Part shown: positions 32,409 through 42,597 of the stretch, piece after piece
How positions within the stretch are numbered: position 1 is the first letter of the stretch
Layout: the number at the start of each line of letters is the position of its first letter
Assembly (NCBI GenBank): GCA_964423545.1
Contig: CAYRFV010000007.1
Span: forward strand, 1-45,625
Direction of reading: 5' to 3'
DNA from: JALOOE01 sp964423545
GTDB taxonomy: Bacteria; Chloroflexota; Anaerolineae; CG2-30-64-16
DNA length: 45,625 nucleotides
The notes under the pieces: model-generated
What the model saw: the letters and a program-made list of their open reading frames with translations, nothing else
The model's database searches: none
Told to the model about the DNA's origin: nothing
Made by a program: the position numbers and the translations under genes

Positions 32409-33599
32409 CTACATTGCTTGTAGGACTGCGGATAGCCGCTCAACCAACACGTCGATCTCGTCTCGCGTGATGATCAGCGGTGGAACGAGACGCAGGGTGT
32501 GCGTGCCCGCGTTGATTAACAGCAAGCCACGGGGGTAGCCGGCGCCGGTCACGTCGGCGACGGGCACATCCAGATCGACGCCCACCATCAGGCCGCGGCC
32601 GCGCACCGCCTTGATATGCGAGGAGTTGATCTCCTCCAGCCGCTCATGCAGATACTCGCCCTTCGCTTTCACGTCGGCCAGGAAACCGGGATCGGCGACC
32701 CGGCGCACCACGACTTCAGCCACGGCGGAGGTCAACGGACCGGCCGCAAACGTGCTGCCGTGCTCTCCGGCGTGCATCACGTCGGCGACGCGTTGGGTCA
32801 TCAGGATCGCGCCCATGGGCAGTCCCCCGGCGAGTGGTTTGGCGGCGGTCAGGATGTCCGGCGTCACGCCATAGGCCTGGTGCGCCCACAGCGAGCCGGT
32901 GCGGCCCATGCCGCACTGGATTTCGTCGAAGATCAGCAGCGCATGGTGGCGGTCGCACAGATTGCGCAGCCCGGCCAGGAAAGCGGGCGTCGCCGGGTGG
33001 ATGCCACCCTCCCCCTGCACCGGTTCGACAATCACCGCGCACACGTCGTCCCCTATCACCTGCGCCGCGCCCTCCAGATCGTTGAACGGCGCGATGCGCA
33101 CGTCCGGCAGCAGCGGACGGAACGGCGCCTGGTACTTCTCCCGTGGGGTGGCTGCCAGGGCGCCGAAGGTGCGGCCGTGGAACGCACCGGTGAAGGCCAC
33201 GATCGCCGTCTTTCCGGGGCCGAAGTGGTCATGGGCCCATTTGCGTGCAAACTTGAACGCCCCCTCGTTGGCCTCGGCGCCGGAATTGGCAAAGAAGACC
33301 CGGTCAGCGAAGCTGGTGTCGCACAACTGTTTGGCGAGTCGAGCGTGCGGTGCACTGTGAAACAGGTTGGAGACGTGCCACAGTTTGCCGGCCTGCTCCG
33401 TCAGCGTGGCGATCAGCTCGGGGTCCGCGTGCCCCAGCGCATCCACGGCAATCCCAGCTGCGCAGTCCAGGTACGCGTTGCCCTCCGTATCGTAAACCCA
33501 GCATCCCTTGCCGTGATCGAGCACGAACGGCGCGCGGACATAGGTTTGCAGGACGTACTGCTGTTCGAGATCGATGATTTGTTCGGTTTCAGATGTCAT
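32409..33599 (-). CDS. argD: Acetylornithine aminotransferase
   Basis: A 396-residue PLP-dependent class III aminotransferase converting N-acetylglutamate semialdehyde to N-acetylornithine. SGAEANEGAFKFARKW binds the PLP phosphate, LLIFDEIQCGMGRTG gives the Asp contacting the pyridine nitrogen, and the Schiff-base Lys is in TAAKPLAGG. The ATG at 33599 follows TGAGGAGCGATTC; the long upstream open frame overlaps the nucleotidyltransferase gene and is a shadow. It lies ten bases after that gene, so the two are co-transcribed. Confidence 0.95.
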   Translation of the reverse strand: MTSETEQIIDLEQQYVLQTYVRAPFVLDHGKGCWVYDTEGNAYLDCAAGIAVDALGHADPELIATLTEQAGKLWHVSNLFHSAPHARLAKQLCDTSFADRVFFANSGAEANEGAFKFARKWAHDHFGPGKTAIVAFTGAFHGRTFGALAATPREKYQAPFRPLLPDVRIAPFNDLEGAAQVIGDDVCAVIVEPVQGEGGIHPATPAFLAGLRNLCDRHHALLIFDEIQCGMGRTGSLWAHQAYGVTPDILTAAKPLAGGLPMGAILMTQRVADVMHAGEHGSTFAAGPLTSAVAEVVVRRVADPGFLADVKAKGEYLHERLEEINSSHIKAVRGRGLMVGVDLDVPVADVTGAGYPRGLLLINAGTHTLRLVPPLIITRDEIDVLVERLSAVLQAM

Positions 33600-33609
33600 G
33601 AATCGCTCC

Positions 33610-34557
33610 TCAGGTGGACATGGGCGTGACAGCGCTAGATGTGTCAATGGATGCCTGCTGCTTGCTCGTTGTGGCTTGCGCGTCTCCCGGCCGCGCGCGT
33701 TCCGCCAGGAACGCCTGCCAGGTGCGCCGGACGGTCGTTTCTGCCGCGGTCGGATAGGCGAAGCCCAGCTTTTCGGCCAGAAGTCGCCCGACGCGCGCGA
33801 TCTCCTCTCGCAGACTCGCAGACGCCGCAATGATTTCCGCCTCAGTGCGCATCGGCTGTCCAATAAGGGCCAGACCGTCTGCGCCGATCTGCGCCTGCAC
33901 GGTTCGAATCACCGGCGTCAGGGTGTGGATCGTCATCCGGCTCAGCGGCCCGCAGTCCCTCCCGGTCTCCAGCACGTACCGGAAACGGATCAGATCCAGC
34001 CGCATGAGGAACTCGCCCTGCCAGGCCAACAACGGCAGGCCGCGATCGAGCACCTTCTGGTGCTTCTGCTGGTTGATCCAACAGAACTCGACGGCGCGTG
34101 CGATGTCGCCTGGTGCAGCGACTGCGAAGTCGAGCGACCGATCTTCACCTCCGACCAGCTTCGCGCCGAACGCCTCGTCGCGGCAAGCGAGCACCAGCCT
34201 CGCCTCAAACGCCGGCTCCTGCGTCGTAGGCTGGACCGACAGATCATAGATCTCGCCGTCCTCCAGCAGCATATGCCAGAGGGTCGTGCCGGGGCCGAAA
34301 CTGAAGCACAGGCAGATGACCGCCGCATCCGCCAGCCGCCCCGCCGACTTGGGCAGCGCATTCGAGGCATACGCCTCGGGCCACATGGCGACGTGCAGAT
34401 CGACATCGCTGCGGCGATCCCCATCCCCGCGCGCCAGGCTTCCGCCCAGCCACAACGCCACCACAGCCGGATCGGCCCACAGATCAGCGACCAGTGCATC
34501 CAGTCGTCGGCTCTGAGGCAAGTGGGATAACGCGGCAAGCCTCGGATTCTCGACCAT
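33610..34557 (-). CDS. Nucleotidyltransferase (aminoglycoside-type, Pol beta fold)
   Basis: A 315-residue protein with the NTase motif LGGSLARGDGDRRSDVDLHV near residue 37, the GS..D.D signature of the Pol-beta superfamily, followed by a helical C-terminal domain like that of streptomycin/lincosamide adenylyltransferases. No substrate can be assigned. It sits between argB and argD with short gaps and so belongs to the arg operon, where its role is unclear: it could modify an antibiotic or a pathway protein. The final 25 residues are low-complexity (Ser/Thr/Ala). Confidence 0.82.
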   Translation of the reverse strand: MVENPRLAALSHLPQSRRLDALVADLWADPAVVALWLGGSLARGDGDRRSDVDLHVAMWPEAYASNALPKSAGRLADAAVICLCFSFGPGTTLWHMLLEDGEIYDLSVQPTTQEPAFEARLVLACRDEAFGAKLVGGEDRSLDFAVAAPGDIARAVEFCWINQQKHQKVLDRGLPLLAWQGEFLMRLDLIRFRYVLETGRDCGPLSRMTIHTLTPVIRTVQAQIGADGLALIGQPMRTEAEIIAASASLREEIARVGRLLAEKLGFAYPTAAETTVRRTWQAFLAERARPGDAQATTSKQQASIDTSSAVTPMST

Positions 34558-34593
34558 GAACCACTCTTCACGAGCACGGACGGCCCGGTGTCC

Positions 34594-35367
34594 TTACCGG
34601 TCGCGAACCACCGCTGTCCCTTCGCCGTGCGCCAGCCCTGCCAGATCGGTGATCACTGCCTGGTGCACGCCGCGTTCCACGGCTTCGGTGGCCGAGCGAA
34701 CCTTCGGGATCATGCCGCCGGTAATGTGGCCCTCCGCGATGAGGCTCTCGATCTGGGTCAGGCTCAGAGCGCGCATCGTGCGTCCAGCCACTTGCACCCC
34801 CGGCACGTTGCTGACGAAGATGAGCTTGCCCGCCTCGACCGCCTTCGCGACGCCTGCGGCCACGTGATCGGCGTTCACATTATACGCCAGGCCGTCATCG
34901 CCCAGCGACACCGGCGAAACGACCGGGGTCAGACCCAGATCGAGCAGCTGCAGCAGAGCTTCCCCGTTCACCGGGCCGACCTGTCCCACCAGGCCCAGGC
35001 TCTTGCCATTCACGGTCATCGGGGAGGTGCGCACTAGGCCCAGGTCGATGCCGTTCAGTCCGAGCGCATCGACGCGCCCGTTGACCAGCCAGCGAACCAG
35101 CCGGGTGTTCACCGTGCCATTGAGGACCATCTCCACCAGGCGCATGCTCTCGGGGCTGGTGGCGCGCAGGCCTTCCACCGTCTCGAAGCCCACGCCGAGC
35201 TGGCCGTGCAGGTCGGTGATCTCCTTGCCACCGCCATGCACGATGACGACCGCGTGATCGCTCAGCAGCCCTCTGACCGCAGCGACGAAACCCGCCAGGA
35301 ACGCTTCGTCTTCGACCTGGTTGCCGCCGATCTTGAGGACCAGGATAGGTTTGCTCGTTGTGCTCAC
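34594..35367 (-). CDS. argB: Acetylglutamate kinase
   Basis: A 257-residue amino-acid kinase that phosphorylates N-acetylglutamate. LVLKIGGNQVEDEAF starts the fold, VIVHGGGKEITDLHGQLG binds ATP and substrate, NVNADHVAAGVAKAV and GHITGGMIPKVRSA are later signatures. The N-terminal arginine-binding helix of feedback-inhibited enzymes is missing, so arginine inhibition may be weak and control may be left to the transcriptional leader. The start is GTG after GGAGTGACTT. LysW-linked paralogues (LysZ) are an alternative, but argJ and argA-like genes nearby support acetylglutamate. Confidence 0.93.
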   Translation of the reverse strand: MSTTSKPILVLKIGGNQVEDEAFLAGFVAAVRGLLSDHAVVIVHGGGKEITDLHGQLGVGFETVEGLRATSPESMRLVEMVLNGTVNTRLVRWLVNGRVDALGLNGIDLGLVRTSPMTVNGKSLGLVGQVGPVNGEALLQLLDLGLTPVVSPVSLGDDGLAYNVNADHVAAGVAKAVEAGKLIFVSNVPGVQVAGRTMRALSLTQIESLIAEGHITGGMIPKVRSATEAVERGVHQAVITDLAGLAHGEGTAVVRDR

Positions 35368-35411
35368 AAGTCACTCCAGGTGATGTGGCGAGAGATGGCT
35401 GATCCCACGTG

Positions 35412-36449
35412 TCAAAGCAGGCCCGTGGTTTCGCCAAGTCCGAACATCACATTCATATTCTGCACCGCCGCACCCGAGGCGCCTTTGCCCAGGTTGTCGA
35501 TGCTGGAGGTGACGATCAGGGTCCGAGCGCCGGATACAAAGGTCAGTCCGATGGCGCAGTGATTGCCGCCGGTCGTGTGGCCCATCGTCGCGACCTGACC
35601 CTGCTTCAACAGATAGACGAATGGCTCATCGGCGTACTGCTTCTCATAGGCCAGGCGGACATCGGCTTCGTTGACCCCCTCAGGCAGGGTGGCATAGATC
35701 GTCGATAGCATCCCCCGGCTGATGGGCGTCAGATGCGGTGAGAAGATGATCTGCCACCGGGCGCCCTGGGCGTGCGCCGATGCGTCGATCCGCGCCAGCT
35801 CCTGCTCCATCTCCGGCAGGTGTCGATGCACCCGGCCGATGTTGTACGGGCTGACATTCTCGTTCGCCTCGACGAAATGCGTCTTGAGGCTCGGCGAGCG
35901 GCCCGCGCCTGAGACGCCCGATTTGCTGTCTGAGATGATCGTGCCGCTGAGCCAGCCGGCTTGCGCCAGCGGCGCCAACCCCAGAATCACGCTCGTGGGA
36001 TAGCAGCCCGGATTGGCAACCAGGCTCGTCTGCGCGATCTCGGCTCGATGCAGCTCAGGGAGACCGTAGACCGCCTGGGCAAGCAGCGCGCGCTGCGTGT
36101 GCGCATGGCCATAGGTCCGTTCATAGACCGTCGCGTCTTTCAGACGGTAGTCTGCGCTCAGGTCGATTACCTTCGCACCGGCCGCGCGCGCTTTTGCCAC
36201 CGGCTCCAGCGACACTGCATGTGGCAGGCAGCAAAAAACCAGGTCGACGACGCCCAGGTCGGCATCGGATGATGGGATCAATGTCTGTCTGCCGATCGCC
36301 GGCGGCACGGTGAACACGTCGCCGAACGGTTGGCCCGCGGAATTCTCCGAAGTGAGCCATACGACAGCGGCTGCCGGATGGCGCTGGAGCAACCTGAGCA
36401 GCTCCAACCCGGTGTAGCCGGTCGCACCGTAGATGCCTATCCTGACCAT
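35412..36449 (-). CDS. argC: N-acetyl-gamma-glutamyl-phosphate reductase
   Basis: A 345-residue NADPH-dependent reductase. The N-terminal GIYGATGYTGLELLRLL binds NADPH; the catalytic Cys is in VANPGCYPTSV near residue 145; the later HRHLPEMEQEL and SPHLTPISRGML stretches carry the conserved His residues. It is the first gene of the arg operon. GGAG lies ten bases before the ATG, directly downstream of the leader terminator at 36467-36499. Confidence 0.96.
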   Translation of the reverse strand: MVRIGIYGATGYTGLELLRLLQRHPAAAVVWLTSENSAGQPFGDVFTVPPAIGRQTLIPSSDADLGVVDLVFCCLPHAVSLEPVAKARAAGAKVIDLSADYRLKDATVYERTYGHAHTQRALLAQAVYGLPELHRAEIAQTSLVANPGCYPTSVILGLAPLAQAGWLSGTIISDSKSGVSGAGRSPSLKTHFVEANENVSPYNIGRVHRHLPEMEQELARIDASAHAQGARWQIIFSPHLTPISRGMLSTIYATLPEGVNEADVRLAYEKQYADEPFVYLLKQGQVATMGHTTGGNHCAIGLTFVSGARTLIVTSSIDNLGKGASGAAVQNMNVMFGLGETTGLL

Positions 36450-36466
36450 ATGCGAATCTCCACGAC

Positions 36467-36499
36467 AAAAAAACCAGCACCCGGGTCTGGGTGCTGGTT
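36467..36499 (-). terminator. Intrinsic terminator in the argC leader
   Basis: On the minus strand AACCAGCACCC, a six-base loop AGACCC, and GGGTGCTGGTT form a perfect 11-bp stem followed by seven T residues in total. It ends about 17 bases before the argC start, downstream of the operon promoter. This is the classic layout of an attenuator. Confidence 0.9.
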
Positions 36500-36666
36500 G
36501 CCTCGTACAGATGTAACGTTCGGCCCGCGCGCGTCCCTAGACCGGGTTGCCGGTTTGAATGGAACGACGACGGGGAAAGCGTGGGCAAAAAGGCCCCAGG
36601 CTGAAAGCCAAAGAGTTGCTCCGAACGTTTCGTATGCTTCTGGCCAGTCGCCCGGCCATCTTTTAC
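36467..36666 (-). ncRNA. Structured argC leader, candidate riboswitch/attenuator
   Basis: The roughly 200-base leader between the promoter and the terminator holds a long-range 9-bp helix (AACGTTCGG at 36621-36629 with CCGAACGTT at 36515-36523) that closes a region with several small hairpins (for example GGCT-TTC-AGCC and ACCGG-CAAC-CCGGT). A further TGGCC/GGCCA hairpin lies near its 5' end. A closing helix followed by an intrinsic terminator is the usual riboswitch layout. The T-box consensus TGGNACCGCG is absent and I recognise no known class. Arginine or a related signal is the inferred ligand. Confidence 0.6.
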
Positions 36667-36672
36667 GGCGGG

Positions 36673-36701
36673 AGTTTAGCACAGAAGCGTCGGGCTGTCA
36701 A
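36673..36701 (-). promoter_or_regulatory. Promoter of the arginine operon
   Basis: TTGACA (36696-36701) and TAAACT (36673-36678) on the minus strand, 17-base spacer. The predicted start near 36666 gives a leader of more than 200 bases before argC. Confidence 0.75.
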
Positions 36702-36777
36702 AACATCGCGAGGTGGCTGTTCCAGGCGCTTCACTGCGGCCGCTCCGTGCTTTGGCTTCCGTGCATCGCCGGTCGCG

Positions 36778-36806
36778 TTGACTTTCCGGGGGCGGCAAGG
36801 TAGAAT
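36778..36806 (+). promoter_or_regulatory. Promoter of the small-protein/polA unit
   Basis: TTGACT (36778-36783) and TAGAAT (36801-36806) with a 17-base spacer, about 38 bases upstream of the ATG at 36844. It is divergent from the arg operon promoter. Between the two promoters (36702-36777) nothing else is recognised. Confidence 0.75.
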
Positions 36807-36843
36807 ATCCCCGATTGACTGCTAAGTATGGAGAATGCGCACC

Positions 36844-37068
36844 ATGTCCGAGAAGGCGCCGTTTACGTGGAATCCAACCGATGTCATCACGGTGACCAAT
36901 ACCAGCAGCGAGAATTTCCTCCTGGAGTTGGACAGCGGTCCGCTGCGTCTGGATGCCGGGCGGTCGCTGCGGCTTGCCAGCTCGGCGCAGGAGCAGCCGC
37001 AGGTGATGCGTTTGGTCCGGGAAGGCAAGATCGCCGCCGAGAGGTTCAACTGGCGGAAGCGGAAGTGA
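36844..37068 (+). CDS. Small hypothetical protein
   Basis: A 74-residue protein of unknown function. The start at 36844 was chosen because GGAG lies ten bases upstream; the ATG at 36835 directly abuts that site. The sequence is soluble and probably beta-rich (TVTNTSSENFLLELDSG, then RLDAGRSLRL), ending in a basic tail (RFNWRKRK). It has its own good promoter and may be co-transcribed with polA, with a strong hairpin between them. Confidence 0.65.
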   Translation: MSEKAPFTWNPTDVITVTNTSSENFLLELDSGPLRLDAGRSLRLASSAQEQPQVMRLVREGKIAAERFNWRKRK

Positions 37069-37069
37069 C

Positions 37070-37106
37070 GCGTTCCTCCCAGAGGCAGCGCCTCTGGGAG
37101 GAACGC
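37070..37106. repeat. Perfect 17-bp inverted repeat before polA
   Basis: Bases 37070-37086 and 37090-37106 are exact reverse complements around the three-base loop AGC (core CCTCCCAGAGGC). No T-run follows on the plus strand. It may be a terminator-like or mRNA-stabilising hairpin; its palindromic CAGAGGCAGCGCCTCTG centre suggests a dispersed REP-type element. Confidence 0.85.
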
Positions 37107-37127
37107 TGCCTCTGAAGGGGGGCGTGC

Positions 37128-39990
37128 ATGTCCACCCCGATGCTCGTCTTGATCGATGGTCACAGCCTGGCGTTCCGCGCCTTTCATGCCATACCGCTGA
37201 CCCTGACTGCGCCCGATGGGGAGCTGACCAACGCGGTGTTCGGCTTCACGTCGATGCTGCTTAACGTGTTGCGCGACCAGCAGCCGGAATACGTGGCCGT
37301 CGCCTTCGATGTGGGTAGGACCTTTCGCCATGAGATGTTTCCAGCCTACAAGGGCCAACGCGAGCGGATGCCGGACGAGCTGCGGACGCAGGTTGAGCGT
37401 ATCAAGCAGGTCGTGGAAACGCTCAACATTCCGATCTTCACTGCTGAAGGCTTTGAAGCGGACGACGTGCTCGCAACGTTGGCCCGGCAGGCTGCCGTCC
37501 AGGGGGTCGATAGCCTGATTGTGACCGGCGACCGGGATATCCTCCAGATGGTTGATGATCGCATCCACGTGCTGACATCGGGCCGCCAGTTCTCTGATAC
37601 GATCATCTATGATCCACGGGCGGTGCTTGACAAATACCATTTGCGACCCGATCAACTCGTCGACTACAAGGCGTTGGTTGGCGACAAGTCCGACAACATC
37701 CCCGGGGTGCGCGGCATCGGCGAGAAGAGCGCAGTAGCACTGCTCCAGAAGTACGACACCCTTGACGCCATCTATGCTCATCTGGCGGAAGTGACGCCGG
37801 AACGCACCAGGAAAGCGCTGGCTGACGGCGAGACGGATGCCTGGCAGAGTCGTAAGCTCGGGCGGATCATCGTCGATGTGCCCATCCGGCTCGAACTCGC
37901 CGCCTGCCACACCCGCGACTACGACCGGGCCAAGGCGATTGAGCTGTTTCGCGATCTGGCGTTCCGATCCCTGGTGGAGAAACTGCCGGCAGTCGAGTCG
38001 GAACAGCGACTGCCGGCCGAGGCCGGCGACGATGGGCGGCATGAGAGCAGGGGGGCAGCGGAACCAGAGGACGCCGGCGCGTCCGAAGCGCAGTTGGCGC
38101 TTTTCCCGACCAGCGAGTCTTTTCCCAGCGTGTCCGTTGCTCCCACTCTCGGCGCTCATCTGCTCGTCACAACGCCACCCGCGCTCGTGGATGTTGCAGA
38201 GCAGTTGGCGGCTGCGCCGGTTTTCGCATTTGACACCGAGACGACGGGCGTCGATCCGCAGCAGGCCAGCATCGTGGGGTTGGCGGTGGCGTGGGGCCGC
38301 GAGGCAAGCCAATCGGCGTACATCCCATTGGGTCATTTCGACACGGCGGGGTTGCCGTGGGAGGCCGTGCGCGCCGCCCTGCAGGCGGCTTTCGCCGACA
38401 ACAGGATTGCCAAGATTGCCCACAATGCCAGCTATGATCTGAGCATCTTGAATCGTCATGGCATGGCGGTCGCCGGCGATCTTGTCGACACCATGATCGC
38501 CGCCTGGCTGATCGACCCTGGCAGCCATGGGCTCGGCCTCAAAGACCAGGCCTGGACGCGGCTCCGGGTCGAGATGACCCCGATCACCGATCTGATCGGT
38601 TCGGGCAAGAACCAGATCACGATGGATCGGGCGCCGGCGGCCGCCGCCGGCGCCTACGCCTCGGCGGACGCCGTAATGACGCTGCGCCTGGCCGATCTCC
38701 TGCTGCCCGAACTGGCGCAGAAGGGGCTCACCTCGCTCTTTCGAGACATCGAGATGCCGCTGGTGCCGGTGCTGGTGGCGATGGAAGGGGCGGGCGTCAA
38801 GCTGGATGCCGGTTTCCTGCGGCAGATGTCCACCGATCTGACCGGGCGGTTGCGTCAGCTCGAGCGCGACATCTACCAAATCGTCGGCTACCCGTTCAAC
38901 ATCAACTCGACCCAGCAGCTTTCCGACGTACTCTTCGGCAAGCTGGGTTTGCCGGCCGAAGGGCTGAAGAAGACGCAGGCGGGCGCCTACTCCACCGCTG
39001 CCGATGTGCTTGAGGGGCTGCGCAGCAAGCATGAGATCGTCGGTTTGATCCTCGAGCATCGTCAGCTCAGCAAACTGCTCAGCACCTATGTGGATGCGCT
39101 TCCGAACATGGTCAATCCGCGCACGGGGCGCGTGCATACGTCGTTCAACCAGGCTGGCGCTGAGACCGGGCGGCTCAGCTCGACCGATCCGAACCTGCAG
39201 AACATCCCGATCCGCACCGAGGTCGGTCGAGAGATTCGCCGGGCGTTTGTGGCTGAGCCGGGCTGGGTGCTGCTGTCAGCCGACTATTCACAGGTGGAGC
39301 TGCGCATTCTCGCTCATATCTCCGGCGATGAGTATCTGCTGGCCGCCTTCGCCCGCGGCGAGGACATCCATGCCAGTGCGGCGTCGAAGGTCTATGGTGT
39401 TGCGCTCAGCCAAGTGACGAAGGAGCAACGCGCCGTCGCCAAAATGATGAACTTTGCCACCTCCTACGGCGTCAGCGCTTTCGGGCTGGCGCAGCGCACC
39501 GGCCTGAGCCGCGGCGAGGCGGATCAATTCATGCAGCGTTACTTCGCCACCTATCCGGGTGTCAAGCGTTACCTGGATGAGACGCGCGCGTTCGCGCGGG
39601 AGCACGGCTATGTCGAGACGCTATTGGGCCGGAGGCGTTTCTTTCCGGTCCTGAAAACTACCGCCAACTCACAGCAGGCCTACAACATGCGCCAGGCCGC
39701 TGAGCGTGCTGCCATCAACCATCCTATCCAGGGCGCTGCCGCCGATATCATCAAGATTGCCATGATCCGGCTGCATCGTGCATTGGTCGAGGGCGGCTAT
39801 CGCTCGCGCATGTTGCTCCAGGTGCATGACGAGCTCGTCCTGGAGGTGCCGCGCAACGAGTTGACCGCGGTCAGCAAGCTGGTGCGGGAGACGATGGAGG
39901 GCGCATACGAGTTGCGCGCCGCCCTGCGGGTGGACGTGGAGGCGGGGCCGAACTGGTATGAGTTGGAGCCGGTGCGGGAGAACGAGTCTC

Positions 39991-40001
<11 letters not shown>
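37128..40001 (+). CDS. polA: DNA polymerase I
   Basis: A 957-residue family A polymerase with all three domains. The 5'-3' exonuclease covers about residues 1-290 (GDKSDNIPGVRGIGEKSA is the helix-hairpin-helix). A 3'-5' exonuclease follows with Exo I DTETTG (D369, E371), Exo II HNASYDLSIL and Exo III AYASADA, so proofreading residues are present. The polymerase has motif A DYSQVELR (D719), motif B RAVAKMMNFATSYGVSAFG and motif C QVHDELVLE (D901). Motif B keeps the R, K and F of the O-helix, but reads NFATSYG where most enzymes have NFGxxYG. It acts in Okazaki fragment processing and repair. A linker of about 50 residues separates the exonuclease domains. Confidence 0.96.
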
Positions 40002-41673
<1,672 letters not shown>

Positions 41674-41680
41674 GGCTGGA

Positions 41681-41703
41681 GCCGGGGGCTGAAGGCCCCC
41701 GGC
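41681..41703. terminator. Perfect 9-bp hairpin after argS
   Basis: GCCGGGGGC, loop TGAAG, GCCCCCGGC directly follows the argS stop. There is no T-run, so it may be a weak terminator or a REP-type palindrome. Confidence 0.5.
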
Positions 41704-41765
41704 GTGCGGTGGGCTCAACCATCCGCTATCCTGTTGCGAGCATCGAGTTTCCCAGGAGAGACGCC

Positions 41766-42530
41766 ATGCTTCAGCGATTCCGTTGGCAGATCCTGCTGCC
41801 TTTCGCGATCCTGCTCTTCTCGACATTGGCCTGCGGCGGCTTCCAGATACGCGTGACGCCGGCCGCCACGCCGTCGCCCCAAGTCAACCGCGAAGCGGCG
41901 GCTGCAGCGACGGTGACGCGCCCTCCTGCTGCGACACCCACCCCTTCCGTCGCACCGACGCGCCCTCCCACCGCTACGGCATCGCCGACAGCCACGCCGG
42001 CGTCTGGCCTGGCGCCCGGCAAGTCGGCGCGCGTGACGGCCAGCGGCGGTATCAACATGCGCGAACAGCCCAGCACATCAGCAAAGACGGTCGGCAGGCT
42101 GGCCGCCGATGCGGTTGTGACGGTCAAGGATGGTCCCAGGGAGGCGGATGGCTATACGTGGTGGCAGGTCGATGATGGCGCCGGCCGCGTCGGTTGGGCG
42201 GCGACCGGAACGAAAGATGACCCGTGGCTGACGGCTGAGAAGGGCAGCGCACCGGCCGCGACCGGCGGTGGTAAGCTGGTGAAGCGCGCCGTACGGTTAG
42301 GCGACCGCGTGCAGGTGACGACGGAACAGGGCAAGATGCTTTCCATCCGTGAGGCCGCGGGCACTGGGAGCACGTTGGTTGCGCGCTCGTTGCCAGGCAC
42401 GCAGTTCACGGTGCGCAGCGGCCCGGTCAGGCAAGACGGCTATCTGTGGTGGGAGATCGAGGGAGAACAGGTCAAGGGCTGGGCCGCAGAAGGTGAAGAA
42501 ACGGATCGCTGGCTCACGCCGGTTGAGTGA
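41766..42530 (+). CDS. SH3-domain lipoprotein
   Basis: A 254-residue exported protein. The signal peptide ends in the lipobox STLACGG, so the mature protein is lipid-anchored. A Pro/Thr/Ala-rich linker of about 50 residues (TPTPSVAPTRPPTATASPTA) is followed by two bacterial SH3 domains: the first from SARVTASGGINMREQ to about residue 160, the second from VQVTTEQGKMLSIRE to the C-terminus. Each has the WWQV/WWEI and GW.A core residues. SH3 domains of this kind bind cell-wall peptides or other surface ligands. The start at 41766 follows AGGAGAGACGCC. Confidence 0.85.
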   Translation: MLQRFRWQILLPFAILLFSTLACGGFQIRVTPAATPSPQVNREAAAAATVTRPPAATPTPSVAPTRPPTATASPTATPASGLAPGKSARVTASGGINMREQPSTSAKTVGRLAADAVVTVKDGPREADGYTWWQVDDGAGRVGWAATGTKDDPWLTAEKGSAPAATGGGKLVKRAVRLGDRVQVTTEQGKMLSIREAAGTGSTLVARSLPGTQFTVRSGPVRQDGYLWWEIEGEQVKGWAAEGEETDRWLTPVE

Positions 42531-42543
42531 CTGAAAACCTGTG

Positions 42544-42597
42544 GCTGCGGATTGTGGACTGCGCGCCCCGGGTCGGCGTCGACGCGCAATCCGCAGC
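42544..42597. terminator. Bidirectional hairpin between convergent genes
   Basis: GCTGCGGATTG (42544-42554) is an exact reverse complement of 42587-42597, with a 32-base GC-rich interior. It lies between the lipoprotein stop and the metallo-beta-lactamase stop and probably ends both transcripts, though a T-run is lacking. Confidence 0.5.

Noticed and set aside
36467..36666. T-box riboswitch upstream of argC.
   Set aside because: The conserved TGGNACCGCG antiterminator sequence is absent; the nearest GGGACGCGCGCGGG does not fit.
36437..36682. An 81-codon open frame across the argC leader with an SRRKR start, considered as an arginine-sensing leader peptide.
   Set aside because: Its GTG start lies upstream of the predicted transcription start and it has no ribosome binding site; an open frame of this length is expected by chance in GC-rich DNA.
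36822..39137. A 771-codon minus-strand frame opposite polA.
   Set aside because: It is antisense to polA, with His/Arg/Gln-rich composition typical of a shadow.
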